A stretch of 64,000 nt of DNA from UBA1941 sp046329575 (GTDB lineage: Bacteria > Bacteroidota > Bacteroidia > Chitinophagales > LD1), in NCBI GenBank assembly GCA_046329575.1, contig JAXLUJ010000011.1, positions 62,001-126,000 of the forward strand. Reading direction: 5' to 3'. The notes beneath the pieces are model-generated. The model had not been told where the DNA came from, searched no databases, and was given only the letters and a program-made list of their open reading frames with translations. Positions within the stretch are counted from its first letter, which is position 1; the number at the start of each line of letters is the position of its first letter. Below, piece by piece: positions 26,796-37,024 of the stretch. A program made the translations under genes and the position numbers.

Positions 26796-28088
26796 TCAAC
26801 GCATTTTCAAATCTTCAAATTCGTAACCAATGTCGCTCCTGAAATACATCCCTTCAAACGCTATACCGCTGATTCTTTTTTTAGAATGTGCTACTGCTTC
26901 AGCAATAGTACTGCCGTAGGAAGTTACGGCCAACACTCTTCCACCATTACTAACCACGTGGTTGTTTTTCAAAGCGGTTCCGGAATGAAATACGTACGTA
27001 TTTTCCTGAGGTGCTTCTAATCCGCTGATTACTTTTCCCTTTTCATAGTCACCCGGATATCCTCCTGATGTCACCACTATTGTAGCCGTACTGCGGTCAT
27101 CTACCTCAATTTTTTCCTCTTGTAGTTTGCCTTCCGAAAGTGCAATAAGGTGTTTAAGGAGGTCCGACTTCAAACGTGGCAGCACCACTTCTGTTTCCGG
27201 ATCGCCCAGGCGGCAATTGTATTCAATTACCATAGGCTCATTGCCCACCTTTATTAACCCTATAAACACAAAACCGTGATACACTAATCCATCCTGATGT
27301 AATCCCTGAATAGTTGGAGCAATTACTTTTTCCTCTACTTTTTTCATGAATTCAGGCGTACAAAATGGAACCGGCGAAACCGCGCCCATACCTCCGGTGT
27401 TTAAACCCGTATCCTTTTCGCCAATACGCTTGTAATCTTTGGCTTCGGGCAAGATCTTGTAATGTTGGCCATCAGTAAGCACAAAAACGGAAAATTCGAT
27501 TCCTGAAAGAAACGATTCGATGACCACGGTAGTAGAGGCGGCTCCAAACTTCGATTTTTCAATCATTTCATGAAGTTCGCGCAGCGCTTCGGCTTTGTCG
27601 TTAATTATCAAAACGCCTTTACCTGCGGCCAAACCATCGGCTTTTAACACAATAGGCGGTACCTGCGCCTCAATAAAAGCCGCAGCCTCCTGTAAGTTTT
27701 GGGAATTGAACTCTTTGTAAGCGGCGGTGGGAATGTTATGGCGCTGCATAAACTTTTTGGCAAACGCCTTACTGCCTTCCAGTTGCGCCGCCTTGGCCGA
27801 TGGGCCGGTAACCGCAATGTGCTGCAATTCAATATCCTTTTGAAAGAAGTCGAAAATGCCGTTTACCAGCGGTTCTTCAGGGCCAACAACGATATGTGCA
27901 ATTTTTTCGCGAAGCGAAAATTCTTTTAAACCTTGAAAATCATTCACTCCGATGGCCACATTCGTACCACAAAGCGATGTTCCGGCATTGCCCGGCGCGA
28001 TAAACAAACGGGTGCAAAATGGGCTGGCAGCAATGGTTTTAGCTAAAGCATGCTCTCTGCCGCCTGAGCCTAAAATTAGAACATTCAT
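26796..28088 (-). CDS. purD: Phosphoribosylamine-glycine ligase
   Basis: 430 residues, full length. It is the second step of purine synthesis, forming glycinamide ribonucleotide with ATP. Motifs are NVLILGSGGREHALA at the N terminus, VVGPEEPLVNGIFDFF at about 66-81, the ATP-grasp strand VLKADGLAAGKGVLI at about 144-158, and the metal-binding EYNCRLGDPETEVVLPRL at about 282-299. It stands alone and is divergent from a large secreted protein gene. No purine riboswitch-like structure was noticed upstream. Confidence 0.96.
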   Translation of the reverse strand: MNVLILGSGGREHALAKTIAASPFCTRLFIAPGNAGTSLCGTNVAIGVNDFQGLKEFSLREKIAHIVVGPEEPLVNGIFDFFQKDIELQHIAVTGPSAKAAQLEGSKAFAKKFMQRHNIPTAAYKEFNSQNLQEAAAFIEAQVPPIVLKADGLAAGKGVLIINDKAEALRELHEMIEKSKFGAASTTVVIESFLSGIEFSVFVLTDGQHYKILPEAKDYKRIGEKDTGLNTGGMGAVSPVPFCTPEFMKKVEEKVIAPTIQGLHQDGLVYHGFVFIGLIKVGNEPMVIEYNCRLGDPETEVVLPRLKSDLLKHLIALSEGKLQEEKIEVDDRSTATIVVTSGGYPGDYEKGKVISGLEAPQENTYVFHSGTALKNNHVVSNGGRVLAVTSYGSTIAEAVAHSKKRISGIAFEGMYFRSDIGYEFEDLKMR

Positions 28089-28152
28089 CGGCTAAAAATA
28101 AGAGAACATTTGATGTATTTTTCAAACATATTAAGATATTGATTTATATGTA

Positions 28153-28185
28153 TTTATGGTAATGTCACATTTGGTATTAGTTTTG
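28153..28185 (+). promoter_or_regulatory. Candidate promoter of the beta-helix protein gene
   Basis: TTTA (28153-28156), a 21-nt spacer and TAGTTTTG (28178-28185) fit the Bacteroidota pattern TTTG-N19-21-TAnnTTTG with one mismatch in the -33 box. The ATG at 28210 lies 24 nt downstream. Confidence 0.5.
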
Positions 28186-28209
28186 CAATCCTATTATAAA
28201 TCTCAATAT

Positions 28210-31200
28210 ATGAGGAAGTTATTTACTATGTTTTTGTTGCTTTTCTGTGGTTTCCCGGCGTTTCTGTCGGCCACCGTTGTAGTAAGCAATTCAAATTCAA
28301 ACGGTTCGTATGCTACGCTGGGTGCGGCATTCACGGCAATCAACGGCGCCAGCCAAACGGGCAAAAACATCACCATTGTGATATCGGGAACCAACACCGA
28401 AACCACTGCAGTTACGGCAACCGGTGCATTAGGTGTTTGGACGTCAATGACCATTACGCCCTCGGGAGCGGCAGTGGTTACCGGTAATTTGGGTGGAGTG
28501 CTGTTTACGCTTAGTGCTGTTTCTTCAGTAACTATTGATGGCCTGAACTCAGGTGGCAATTCGCTCACCTTTGAGAATTCAAATGCAGGGGCCACCTCAT
28601 CGGTAATCTATCTCACCAATGGGGCCAATAAAATCCGCATTCTCAATTGTATTCTTAAAGGCTCAAATACCAATGCGGCTGCCGCAACCAGCGGTGCGTT
28701 GTACGTTTTAGGCGGCAGTACGGCTACTTTGGGCAACAATAATAACTCGTTAATTAACTGTGAGCTTACCGCTTCAGGCAGTAACTTCCCTTACGTAGGT
28801 GTTTTTTCGGCAGGCAGTACATCTAAATTGAATACGAACGATTCTATCATTGGATGTTCTTTTCATGATATTTTCAACACCACTGGATCGCTGATGAGCG
28901 GCATTTATGCGCTGCAGAATACTTCCAATATGTTCATTTATGGAAATGCTTTTTACCAAACAGCAGCGCGCTCCACTTCCAGTAGCGGCGCTACGCGCGT
29001 AATCAATTGGCAGGTAGCCAATGGAAACAATGTCATTATACGTAAAAATAGAATTGGTGGTGCTGTGGCCAATGGACAAGGGCTTACGGATATTACAGCC
29101 ACGGCCGCAGCCCAATGGATCGGAATTTCTATTTCTACCATAACCACAGGTGGTAATATCATTGATAGTAATATCATTTCGAATGTGCGTTTTGCCACTC
29201 CGGCCGGAACATCCGGTGCCTCGGCTGGTTCCGGAACTCTGATTGGCATCACTACGGGTACAGCGCCTGTTCAAACCGTTTCTTATAATACCATACGCAA
29301 TGTGATTTGCACCGGCAGTAATACTACTGCTACGGGTACAGTTAAAGGAATTGATGTAGCTCCGGCAACAGGAGTTACGATGAATGTAGAATACAATACG
29401 ATCGATTCCCTGTTTGCTTTAGGAACGGGCGCATCGGTAGCGCACAATTGCCGCGGCATCATGACCGTTGGCGCCGGAACAGTAAATGTGCGGTACAATA
29501 AAATCGGAACACAATTCTCAAACAGTATTCGCGCCGGCGCTGTTGGTCATGGCACCAACACGCAGGAAGCGGAAGGTATTTATCTGGCCGGAACGAATGC
29601 TATTGTTTGTCAGTACAACGAAGTTGCCAATGTGCTGAATACGGCCAGCACTTCCGGACCTCAGAATATTGTTCGCGGTATTGAAGTGTTATCAAGCACT
29701 TCAGGCGCTGCTATCGATGTTTCATTTAACCGTGTTCACGATATTGTAACCGCCTGTTCGAATACTTCAACTACCGTACACAACTGCGTAGGCATCGGTA
29801 TTCCGGTGAATAGCGGGCCAACCATAACCTTAAGCTATGATACCATCTATAATATCAAATCTGCTATTTCGGGCACGAAGTATATTTGCGGTGTTTACTG
29901 CCGCAACTCTACCGCCGGAACGCAAAACATCAAGAACTGCCTGATTTACGGTTTGCGCGATACGGTAAGTGGAGGGGTGATTTGCGGCATTGCTTCTTCA
30001 GGCGCCAGCACACTGAACATCTTCAATAACATGATCATTTTAGGTGTAGGTTTAAGTTCAGGAACCTATAACGGATTTTATATTTATGGCGGAAATCCAT
30101 CGTTCGTTCATAACAGCATTTACATAGGTGGAAGCGGCGGCACCAGTTCTTGTATCAGCATGCCATTCTTAAATAGTTTTCCGGCAACATTTACAGTAAA
30201 GAACAACATCCTGATGAATGTGCGCAAAACCGGAACACACATCGCCATTGGTACTACATCCTTCAGTAATTTTGTATGTGACTACAATGATGTCATTACG
30301 GCCGCCACGCCAATATGCAAAGGAGGATCCCTGCTAACCACCAATTATAACACTATGACCGACTGGCAAACTGCCGGTCAGGATGCTCATGGTGTAAATA
30401 AATACGTTCAGTTCGTTGACAGTTCGCGCGATCTTCACCTGAATACGGCATTGAATTGTTTTCTTAACGGCAATGCGCAATATCTGGCAGCATTTGCAAC
30501 AGATATTGACGGACAGGCTCGTCCAAATGCAGCACCACCATCAGGTCCGGATATTGGCGCTGATGAATTTGTGTATGTAAAACCAACCATCAGTCTGGCT
30601 TTCGCTTCCAATCCGGCGTGCGTAAGTTCTTCCGAAACGGTTACAATAACAACTTCAGCGTACCAACCCACTTATAGCTATACCACACCAAGTTTGTTCA
30701 ATCCGGGAAATGTTGCCGCTTATACATTTAACGGAGTGGCATTTTCTGATTCTGGCCATTATGTAATCACCGCCACCGATCCCACAGGATGCAGTGTTTC
30801 GGCTGATAGTATTTTGAAAGTACAAACCTGTACTTCTACATGGACCGGAACCTCCAGCGCCAACTGGAATACGGCTGCCAACTGGTCGCCGGCGTTTGTA
30901 CCGAATAATTGCGGCAGTAACGTAACCATCCCTTCGGGAACGCCGTTCGCGCCAACCATTAGTGCAAGCGACGTTAGCGTTGGGGATATTTCAGTAGCAG
31001 CGGGAGCGGGAATTACCTTAAATGGAAAAAATCTTAGCGTATGCGGCAATTGGAATGGCGGAAGTGGCAGTGCAGCGAATACGGTGGGAAGTGGCCGTGT
31101 GATTCTTCAGGGAACCGGATCAACGGTGAGCGGCGAAACAGAATTCCAGTATCTTCAAATTAATTCTTCCTCATCAGTAACCATAAATAGTGGGGCAACA

Positions 31201-32703
31201 GTGGTGATGGATAGCCTGCTGGAATTAAAATCAGGAACGCTTGCAAACAACGGTACACTTCGTTTTGTGAGCACTGCCATTGACAACTGTGCCATGGTCG
31301 ATAATTTTTCTTCAGGATTCAACGGAACCCTTACGGGCAATGTAGAGGCGCAACGTTATGTAGGCGGTGGTGGAAACTGGCAGCATTATTTTAGTTCGCC
31401 GATCAATTCAGTTAGCGTATCGCAATTTGGCGCCAGCGGCACGGCCGGCTATTTAATACCAACGGCCAATTGCGATGAAACGCAGGCGCAGAGCGGTTCT
31501 CCTTATGGTACCTTCTTCCGTTTTCATGAAGATGTTGCCGCAACATGTGCTTTAAAAGGATGGGAAGCCATCACCAGTGGAAATACGGATAACGGAAGGG
31601 GTTATTCGGCCTATCAAACCGGAAGTTCGGTTTTATCACTTACCGGGGCTTTGAACCAATCGGCATCCTATACCGTTTCGGGAATCAGCAACACCAATTG
31701 GGCTTCGCACACCACGCTTCAGGGCCGCACTTTTACCAGTGGATGGAATCTGGTTGGAAATCCTTACCTCGCTTCATTGCAATTGCAATCGGCGCTTCAC
31801 AGTGCTGATTTCAATACTGCCGATGTTGCCGTTTGGAATGCCAGCGGCCCCTATGCGGGAACTTTTTCGCATTATAAAATGCAAGGTAGCGGCGGTGCCA
31901 ACCCTGTGGCAGTGCTGGCTCCATTCCAGGGCTTTATGATAAACCGTACCACGGTCGGTTCGGGCACATTTACGTTTGCAAAAAGTGAATTGGTAACTAC
32001 CGGAAGTCAGTTTGCAAAAACCAATGATGCCGTGCTGGAGCTGGAGGTAAGCGGCAATGGTTTCCGCGATATAACGCGGGTGGCTTTTAGTGCCGATGCC
32101 ACAAATGATTTCGATAAGAATACCGACGCACACAAATTTCACAGTCAATTAGGGCATCCAACGTTGTTCACGCTTATTGGCAACGAACATATCAGCGGTA
32201 ATGTGCTGAAAGAACTGGCTGCAGGCGAATCGATAGATGTGCCATTGCAACTGGAACCCGGAGCGGATGGCAGTTTTGTAATTGATGCAAAAGGGTTGAC
32301 TGATTTAGACCTTGACGTTACGTTGGAAGATGTGCTTACCCGAAGCCTGCAAGACTTGAACCTGGCGCCACGCTATGAGTTTTCGAGCCGGGCAACAGAT
32401 AACTGGAATCGGTTTGTGATACACTTCCATAAGCGGGAAACTGCGGTTACCGGCATTACATCCGGTCAAATGAACGTTGTGAATGCATATATGAAAGGCA
32501 GTGAATTGATGGTAGATACCCGGAATTGGACCGGTAAGTCAGAAGTGCGGATTTTTAATGTGCTCGGTCAGCCGGTAGTAACGCAAACACTTACATCAGG
32601 ATTGCAGAACATTGCTGTTGAAAATCAGCCGGCCGGTTATTTGCTGGTGCAATTAAGAAATGAGAACGGCGCTGTATTTACCCGAAAAGTGGTAAAGCGC
32701 TAA
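28210..32703 (+). CDS. Giant secreted beta-helix protein with T9SS sorting domain
   Basis: About 1497 residues. The ATG at 28210 gives a signal peptide ending near PAFLSA; an upstream ATG at 28156 lies before the likely promoter and is rejected. Residues about 20-800 are rich in Asn, Ser, Thr and Gly with recurrent strand-turn units (NNSLINCELTASGS, YNTIDSLFALGTG, NCLIYGLRDTVSGG), as in right-handed beta-helix surface proteins. A segment with TWTGTSSANWNTAANWSP follows, then a C-terminal signal (VRIFNVLGQPVVTQTL ... AGYLLVQLRN). No catalytic residues can be assigned; adhesin-like or polysaccharide-binding roles are guesses. Confidence 0.85.
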   Translation: MRKLFTMFLLLFCGFPAFLSATVVVSNSNSNGSYATLGAAFTAINGASQTGKNITIVISGTNTETTAVTATGALGVWTSMTITPSGAAVVTGNLGGVLFTLSAVSSVTIDGLNSGGNSLTFENSNAGATSSVIYLTNGANKIRILNCILKGSNTNAAAATSGALYVLGGSTATLGNNNNSLINCELTASGSNFPYVGVFSAGSTSKLNTNDSIIGCSFHDIFNTTGSLMSGIYALQNTSNMFIYGNAFYQTAARSTSSSGATRVINWQVANGNNVIIRKNRIGGAVANGQGLTDITATAAAQWIGISISTITTGGNIIDSNIISNVRFATPAGTSGASAGSGTLIGITTGTAPVQTVSYNTIRNVICTGSNTTATGTVKGIDVAPATGVTMNVEYNTIDSLFALGTGASVAHNCRGIMTVGAGTVNVRYNKIGTQFSNSIRAGAVGHGTNTQEAEGIYLAGTNAIVCQYNEVANVLNTASTSGPQNIVRGIEVLSSTSGAAIDVSFNRVHDIVTACSNTSTTVHNCVGIGIPVNSGPTITLSYDTIYNIKSAISGTKYICGVYCRNSTAGTQNIKNCLIYGLRDTVSGGVICGIASSGASTLNIFNNMIILGVGLSSGTYNGFYIYGGNPSFVHNSIYIGGSGGTSSCISMPFLNSFPATFTVKNNILMNVRKTGTHIAIGTTSFSNFVCDYNDVITAATPICKGGSLLTTNYNTMTDWQTAGQDAHGVNKYVQFVDSSRDLHLNTALNCFLNGNAQYLAAFATDIDGQARPNAAPPSGPDIGADEFVYVKPTISLAFASNPACVSSSETVTITTSAYQPTYSYTTPSLFNPGNVAAYTFNGVAFSDSGHYVITATDPTGCSVSADSILKVQTCTSTWTGTSSANWNTAANWSPAFVPNNCGSNVTIPSGTPFAPTISASDVSVGDISVAAGAGITLNGKNLSVCGNWNGGSGSAANTVGSGRVILQGTGSTVSGETEFQYLQINSSSSVTINSGATVVMDSLLELKSGTLANNGTLRFVSTAIDNCAMVDNFSSGFNGTLTGNVEAQRYVGGGGNWQHYFSSPINSVSVSQFGASGTAGYLIPTANCDETQAQSGSPYGTFFRFHEDVAATCALKGWEAITSGNTDNGRGYSAYQTGSSVLSLTGALNQSASYTVSGISNTNWASHTTLQGRTFTSGWNLVGNPYLASLQLQSALHSADFNTADVAVWNASGPYAGTFSHYKMQGSGGANPVAVLAPFQGFMINRTTVGSGTFTFAKSELVTTGSQFAKTNDAVLELEVSGNGFRDITRVAFSADATNDFDKNTDAHKFHSQLGHPTLFTLIGNEHISGNVLKELAAGESIDVPLQLEPGADGSFVIDAKGLTDLDLDVTLEDVLTRSLQDLNLAPRYEFSSRATDNWNRFVIHFHKRETAVTGITSGQMNVVNAYMKGSELMVDTRNWTGKSEVRIFNVLGQPVVTQTLTSGLQNIAVENQPAGYLLVQLRNENGAVFTRKVVKR

Positions 32704-32713
32704 AAAGAAAAGA

Positions 32714-32736
32714 GCCGGTGGGTGAGCGCCACCGGC
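32714..32736. terminator. Hairpin after the beta-helix protein gene
   Basis: A perfect 8-bp stem GCCGGTGG/CCACCGGC with a 7-nt loop lies 11 nt after the stop codon. The expected T run is missing on the + strand (CTTAACC follows), so termination efficiency is uncertain. Confidence 0.45.
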
Positions 32737-32839
32737 CTTAACCCTGAAAACTGAAAATAATATCAGCGCGAGCAATGTAAACCGGGTTTGAAGGTTTGTC
32801 AAGTTCCTGATTTGAATTTCCAATTACATACGATGTAGG

Positions 32840-33096
32840 ACTTGGTAAGTCTGACTTACGAAGTAGTACTTACGAAGTCCATCGGTTGGCGTGGATGTTG
32901 CCCCGCGGCAGCGGGCGCCAGGGCGCGAGCCTTTGGCGAGCGGTGCGAAGGAGGAACGACTGAGCACGGAAGCGATAGCGTACCCCGAAAGCACGCGGTT
33001 GCCGCCATCATCAATAAAAAAATGCTCCGTTATGTTCACTTACGAAGTATCACTTACGAAGTAGAACTTACGAAGTCGGACTTCGTAAGTCGCAGC
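32840..33096. repeat. CTTACGAAGT short repeats flanking a family A repeat
   Basis: Two clusters of the unit CTTACGAAGT, some spaced 14 nt apart (32841-32880 and 33039-33090), enclose the GC-rich family A copy at 32901-33009. The second cluster ends with the reversed form GACTTCGTAAGTC, making a small hairpin. The same unit appears at 56087-56183. No gene is seen in the 408-nt gap. Confidence 0.6.
32901..33009 (-). repeat. Dispersed GC-rich repeat, family A, copy 2
   Basis: It shares GGGCGCGAGCCTTTGGCGAG and CGGTGC...GAGGAACGA, then CACGG-AGCGATAGCG and CCCGAAAGCAC...GCCGCC, with the copies at 41881 (same strand) and 40576 (opposite strand). The ending GCCGCCAT is also shared with 60460-60556. 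Confidence 0.65.
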
Positions 33097-33111
33097 AGGG
33101 TCAAATTCGAA

Positions 33112-33558
33112 TTATTTCACAGCGTGTGTACTGAACTGAAGTTTATAAGGAGCATAGGCTTTATCAACCAGAATAAGCAAAGCCGGGCGAAATTGCGCCG
33201 TGCTCTTTTCACCGATCTTTGTTTCGAATTCAAAAAATAACATTCGTTTGGTGTTCTTTTCCAGTTTTTCAGGTAGGAACTCCGTAGGGGCATCGGTGGT
33301 GGACCCAATAATGGCAATTACCATTTGCTTCGAAAAATCGATTGGCGTAGGCGCTCCGTTTTTACCCATCACGGTAGCCATACCAAATACGGCCTTAAAC
33401 TTTTTAGCATCGGTAAACTTCAGCACTTTTAATGGCGCATCGCGATAGGTGTTCTTTACAAAATAATTAGACGCGCGTTGGAATTCAACCGGCGTGCGGT
33501 TTTGGGCCTTAACACCAATGAAGGCCAGCACAAATAACAGGATGGTAATTTGTTTCAA
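33112..33558 (-). CDS. Small secreted protein of unknown function
   Basis: 148 residues. A signal peptide ends near GVKAQ. The mature part is mixed alpha/beta with FKAVFGMATVMGKNG, FSKQMVIAIIGSTTDAPTEF and a strand-rich end (RPALLILVDKAYAPYKLQF). I do not recognise the family; the central strand plus charged hairpin faintly recalls small inhibitor-like periplasmic proteins. It lies downstream of the RND efflux operon on the same strand, 33 nt from the pump stop codon upstream of it, so read-through co-transcription is possible. Confidence 0.65.
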   Translation of the reverse strand: MKQITILLFVLAFIGVKAQNRTPVEFQRASNYFVKNTYRDAPLKVLKFTDAKKFKAVFGMATVMGKNGAPTPIDFSKQMVIAIIGSTTDAPTEFLPEKLEKNTKRMLFFEFETKIGEKSTAQFRPALLILVDKAYAPYKLQFSTHAVK

Positions 33559-33591
33559 AGCAGCTAAATTTTAATTGAATATAAATATAGC

Positions 33592-36500
33592 TTACAAATA
33601 GCCAATCAGTTTGCGAAAGCCCGGGAACCAGCGATACAGCCTTTCGCGGGTCTTATAACCCAAAATGTACATGGCCGGAACCACCAACAGGGTGAGGAAT
33701 GTTGCCGCGCTCAACCCGAATATCATAGTCCATGCCAGCGGCCCCCAAAAGGCTACGTTATCGCCGCCCAAATAGAAATGTGGTTTGAATTGCGAGAATA
33801 AGGTTTCAAAATCGAGATTCAGACCTATGGCCAATGGAATAAGACCCAAAATGGCCGACATGGCCGTGAGAATTACCGGCGTGATACGGGTAGCTCCGCC
33901 TTCAATAACGGCATCTTCAACAGTTAACCCGCGCTGCCGCAATTCATCAATAAATTCAATAAGCAGAATGCCATTTCGAATCACAATACCGGCCAGTGAG
34001 AAGAATCCTACACCCGTCATAACAATCGAGAACTTCATGTGGAAGATGGCATTGCCCAGGAACACACCGATCAGGCTAAAAATTACGGTTGATGCAATGA
34101 TGATTGGTTTAATTGCCGAATTGAACTGGAACACCATAATCATGAACATCAACGCCAATGCAATGCCGAAGGCGCTGCCGAGAAACGCCTGTGTTTCCAT
34201 TTGCTGTTCCTGTTCGCCGGTCATTTTAATTTCATAACCTTCAGGAACGTTCACATTATCTAAAACCTGTTTTACCGAGGCTACCACTTCATTCTTCGCA
34301 AAGCCTTCTGACACATCGCTCGACAAGGTGATCAGCCTTTTCTGGTTTTTACGATTGATTACACTATAGCTATTGCCGTAATGGATTTTAGCAATAGATG
34401 AAACCGGAACCTGACGGAACGATTGGGTAGCGAAATCCATAAACGAAATGTTCAGATTAAGGAGTTTGTCGATACTGGTGCGGTCGTCTTCGCGCAAACG
34501 AAGCTGAATTGGCGCATCATCGTTGGCGTCGCGATACTTGGAAACTTCTTTTCCAAACAGGGCTGTACGGATTTCCACGGCCACTTGCGCGCGCGACAAA
34601 CCTTCGCGTTGCAATTTTTCTTCGTCGAGATCTACCAGTATTTCAGGTTTAGAAATTTGGAGGTCGCTCTTCAACTCTTCAATTCCGCGAATGCCCGCTT
34701 TTTGAATGCCGGCCTCCACTTTGTGTTGCAAATCGAGCAGCACCGCAAAGTCGTCGCCATTAATTTCAATGTTCACCGGTTTGCCTACTGGCGGACCATT
34801 GCTTTCTTTTTCTACAGAAATCGATGCGCCGGCCACGCCACTTTTAAATTCGCCGCGAAGCGAATCGAGCCATAGGCTGGTACGTGGTTCTTTGCGTTCG
34901 AAGTATTTTTTGAAAGCCACAGTCACCTTTGATTTTTGCGGTGTGGCTACTTTGTCGGGATTTTGAGGATCGCCTGCGCCCAGGCCCACATTTGAAATTA
35001 CAGAAGTAACATCAGGATTGTGCTGGCCAATAATTTTAAAAACGCGTTGTTCGATAAGACGTGTAACGCTATCGGTAACGTTGGCATCGGTACCCATCGG
35101 CAATTTGCAATACACATACACAAAATTGGGTTCGCTTGTTGGGAAGAAATCGACCACCGGTTTCGAGAAAACAAAAACGAGAACGCTTGCAATCAACAAA
35201 CCCACCGCAATAAATGGAATAAAGATAGGGCGACGGCCTTTGATGAAAGCGCGCACCATATTGCGATAACCACTTACTACTTTCGGCCAAATTTTTTCCT
35301 GCCAGAAATTAATAGCTCTGGCAAAAGCAAAATGATAAAGCAATAGCAATATCATGCAGAAGATGGCGAAGTTGCCAATTCCATAACTGCCCATATCCAG
35401 AAAACGCTTTAGGGCATAGGAAACAAACACTACGATGCCTAGGAAAATAAATCCACCGCGATATTCTTTCAGCGATGCGGCGCCATTTTTATCGTCGCGC
35501 GACATAAACGTTACGGCAAAAACCGGGTTAATCACAAATGCTACGAACAAGGATGCGCCCAAAGTGATGATTAGAGTTAGTGGTAAATTTTTCATGAACT
35601 TGCCCACTACGCCCGGCCAGAACAACAGTGGTACAAAGGGCGCCAGCGTGGTAAGCGTTCCGGCCAGAACCGGAACAAATACTTCGCCTGCGGCATATTT
35701 TGCAGCATCCAGAATACTCATTTCGGGATTCTGATGATAAATGCGGTGGGTATTTTCGATCACCACAATGGCATCATCTACAATAATTCCAAGTGCCAGA
35801 AGGAAGGAAAAAAGCACCACGACGTTCATGGTAAGGCTGAGGCCCGGCATTACCAGAAAGGCCACAAGGCAGGACAATGGCACGGCAAGACCTACGAAAA
35901 AGGCATTACGGAAACCCATAAAAAACATCAACACAAAAACCACGAGAATGAAGCCAATGATTACGGTGTTGATGAGATCGTGTAACTGAATACGTGTATT
36001 ATCGGAAGTATCGCCGGTAACTTCCACCTTCAAACCTGCGGGAAAGCGATTGAGTTTGTAATCGTCCAGCGTTTCGTAAATCTGATCGGTAGCATTCAGA
36101 AGATTTTCGCCGGTGCGTTTGATCACATTTAAGGTAATTACGGTTTTTCCACCCAGCCGCGCGAAGTCTTGTTTATCGGCATACCAATCCCGCACCTGAG
36201 CGATATCTTTAATAAACACCGGATTTCCTGTAAACGAGCGTACCACAATGTTTCCGATATCTTCCGGATTTTTGAACTCGCCGGTAACGCGCAGGTTTCT
36301 GCGCAATTCGCCCACGCGCAATTCGCCGCCGGAAATGTTGAGGTTCTCGCGAGCGATGGCGTTTTCAATATCCATGAACGAAATTCCGGAGGCCGTCATT
36401 TTGTACATATCTACATTCACCTGCACTTCGCGCTTGTAGCCGCCTATGATATCTACGCGGGTAATTTCTTTTTGCGATTCGATTTTGTCCTGAAGGTCTT

Positions 36501-36996
36501 CGGCGTACTTTTTCAGTTGCGCCAAAGGAATATCGCCCGCCAAATTGATGTTCATGATGGGCAATTCTGAAATGTCGAATTCCTGAATTTGCGGATCCGT
36601 TTTCAGATCGTCGGGAAGATCTTTCTTCCCTTTATCGATGGCATCTTTTACTTTTTGTTTACATACACGAGGATCCTGATCGGTATTGAACTCGGCCATG
36701 ATGAGGCAGAAATCGCTCATCGAATTGCTGGTCACTTTTTTAATACCCGAGATCGACTTCAATTGTTTTTCGAGCGGTTTGGCAATCAGGTTCTCGATAT
36801 CTTCAGGAGATGCGCCCGGGTAAATGGTTGCCACCGAAATGGTTGGCACTACTACATCCGGGAACAGTTCCTTGGGCAGGCGCTCATAGGTTACATAACC
36901 CCAAATGGTGATGATGAGTGTGAAAACATAAATGCTGGTGCGGTTTCGGATACACCAACTGGTAAAACTCAATTCTTTAAAATGCTCGCCCGTCAT
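33592..36996 (-). CDS. RND-family efflux pump inner-membrane subunit (HAE1/AcrB-type)
   Basis: 1134 residues, the usual RND length. It has one N-terminal membrane helix, a large porter loop, a central bundle including GIIVDDAIVVIENTHRIYHQ (the acidic pair of TM4 for proton relay), a second porter loop and a C-terminal bundle. Other family features are VATIYPGASPEDIENLIAKP near residue 53 and MTGEQEQQMETQAF near 860. It exports drugs, dyes or lipophilic compounds with its adaptor and TolC partner. It is last of a four-gene operon, 28 nt after the adaptor gene. Confidence 0.93.
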   Translation of the reverse strand: MTGEHFKELSFTSWCIRNRTSIYVFTLIITIWGYVTYERLPKELFPDVVVPTISVATIYPGASPEDIENLIAKPLEKQLKSISGIKKVTSNSMSDFCLIMAEFNTDQDPRVCKQKVKDAIDKGKKDLPDDLKTDPQIQEFDISELPIMNINLAGDIPLAQLKKYAEDLQDKIESQKEITRVDIIGGYKREVQVNVDMYKMTASGISFMDIENAIARENLNISGGELRVGELRRNLRVTGEFKNPEDIGNIVVRSFTGNPVFIKDIAQVRDWYADKQDFARLGGKTVITLNVIKRTGENLLNATDQIYETLDDYKLNRFPAGLKVEVTGDTSDNTRIQLHDLINTVIIGFILVVFVLMFFMGFRNAFFVGLAVPLSCLVAFLVMPGLSLTMNVVVLFSFLLALGIIVDDAIVVIENTHRIYHQNPEMSILDAAKYAAGEVFVPVLAGTLTTLAPFVPLLFWPGVVGKFMKNLPLTLIITLGASLFVAFVINPVFAVTFMSRDDKNGAASLKEYRGGFIFLGIVVFVSYALKRFLDMGSYGIGNFAIFCMILLLLYHFAFARAINFWQEKIWPKVVSGYRNMVRAFIKGRRPIFIPFIAVGLLIASVLVFVFSKPVVDFFPTSEPNFVYVYCKLPMGTDANVTDSVTRLIEQRVFKIIGQHNPDVTSVISNVGLGAGDPQNPDKVATPQKSKVTVAFKKYFERKEPRTSLWLDSLRGEFKSGVAGASISVEKESNGPPVGKPVNIEINGDDFAVLLDLQHKVEAGIQKAGIRGIEELKSDLQISKPEILVDLDEEKLQREGLSRAQVAVEIRTALFGKEVSKYRDANDDAPIQLRLREDDRTSIDKLLNLNISFMDFATQSFRQVPVSSIAKIHYGNSYSVINRKNQKRLITLSSDVSEGFAKNEVVASVKQVLDNVNVPEGYEIKMTGEQEQQMETQAFLGSAFGIALALMFMIMVFQFNSAIKPIIIASTVIFSLIGVFLGNAIFHMKFSIVMTGVGFFSLAGIVIRNGILLIEFIDELRQRGLTVEDAVIEGGATRITPVILTAMSAILGLIPLAIGLNLDFETLFSQFKPHFYLGGDNVAFWGPLAWTMIFGLSAATFLTLLVVPAMYILGYKTRERLYRWFPGFRKLIGYL

Positions 36997-37024
36997 AGTC
37001 GCTGATATTTAAAATAAAACAGGT

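Noticed and set aside
26691..27020. Open frame of 109 residues on the plus strand
   Set aside because: Most of it lies opposite the 3' end of purD and it shows no motif.
28156..28209. Earlier ATG for the beta-helix protein
   Set aside because: It would place the start codon upstream of the candidate -7 box and add residues before a complete signal peptide.
36169..36570. Open frame of 133 residues opposite the RND pump
   Set aside because: The pump coding sequence is continuous and conserved there; the opposite frame is a shadow.
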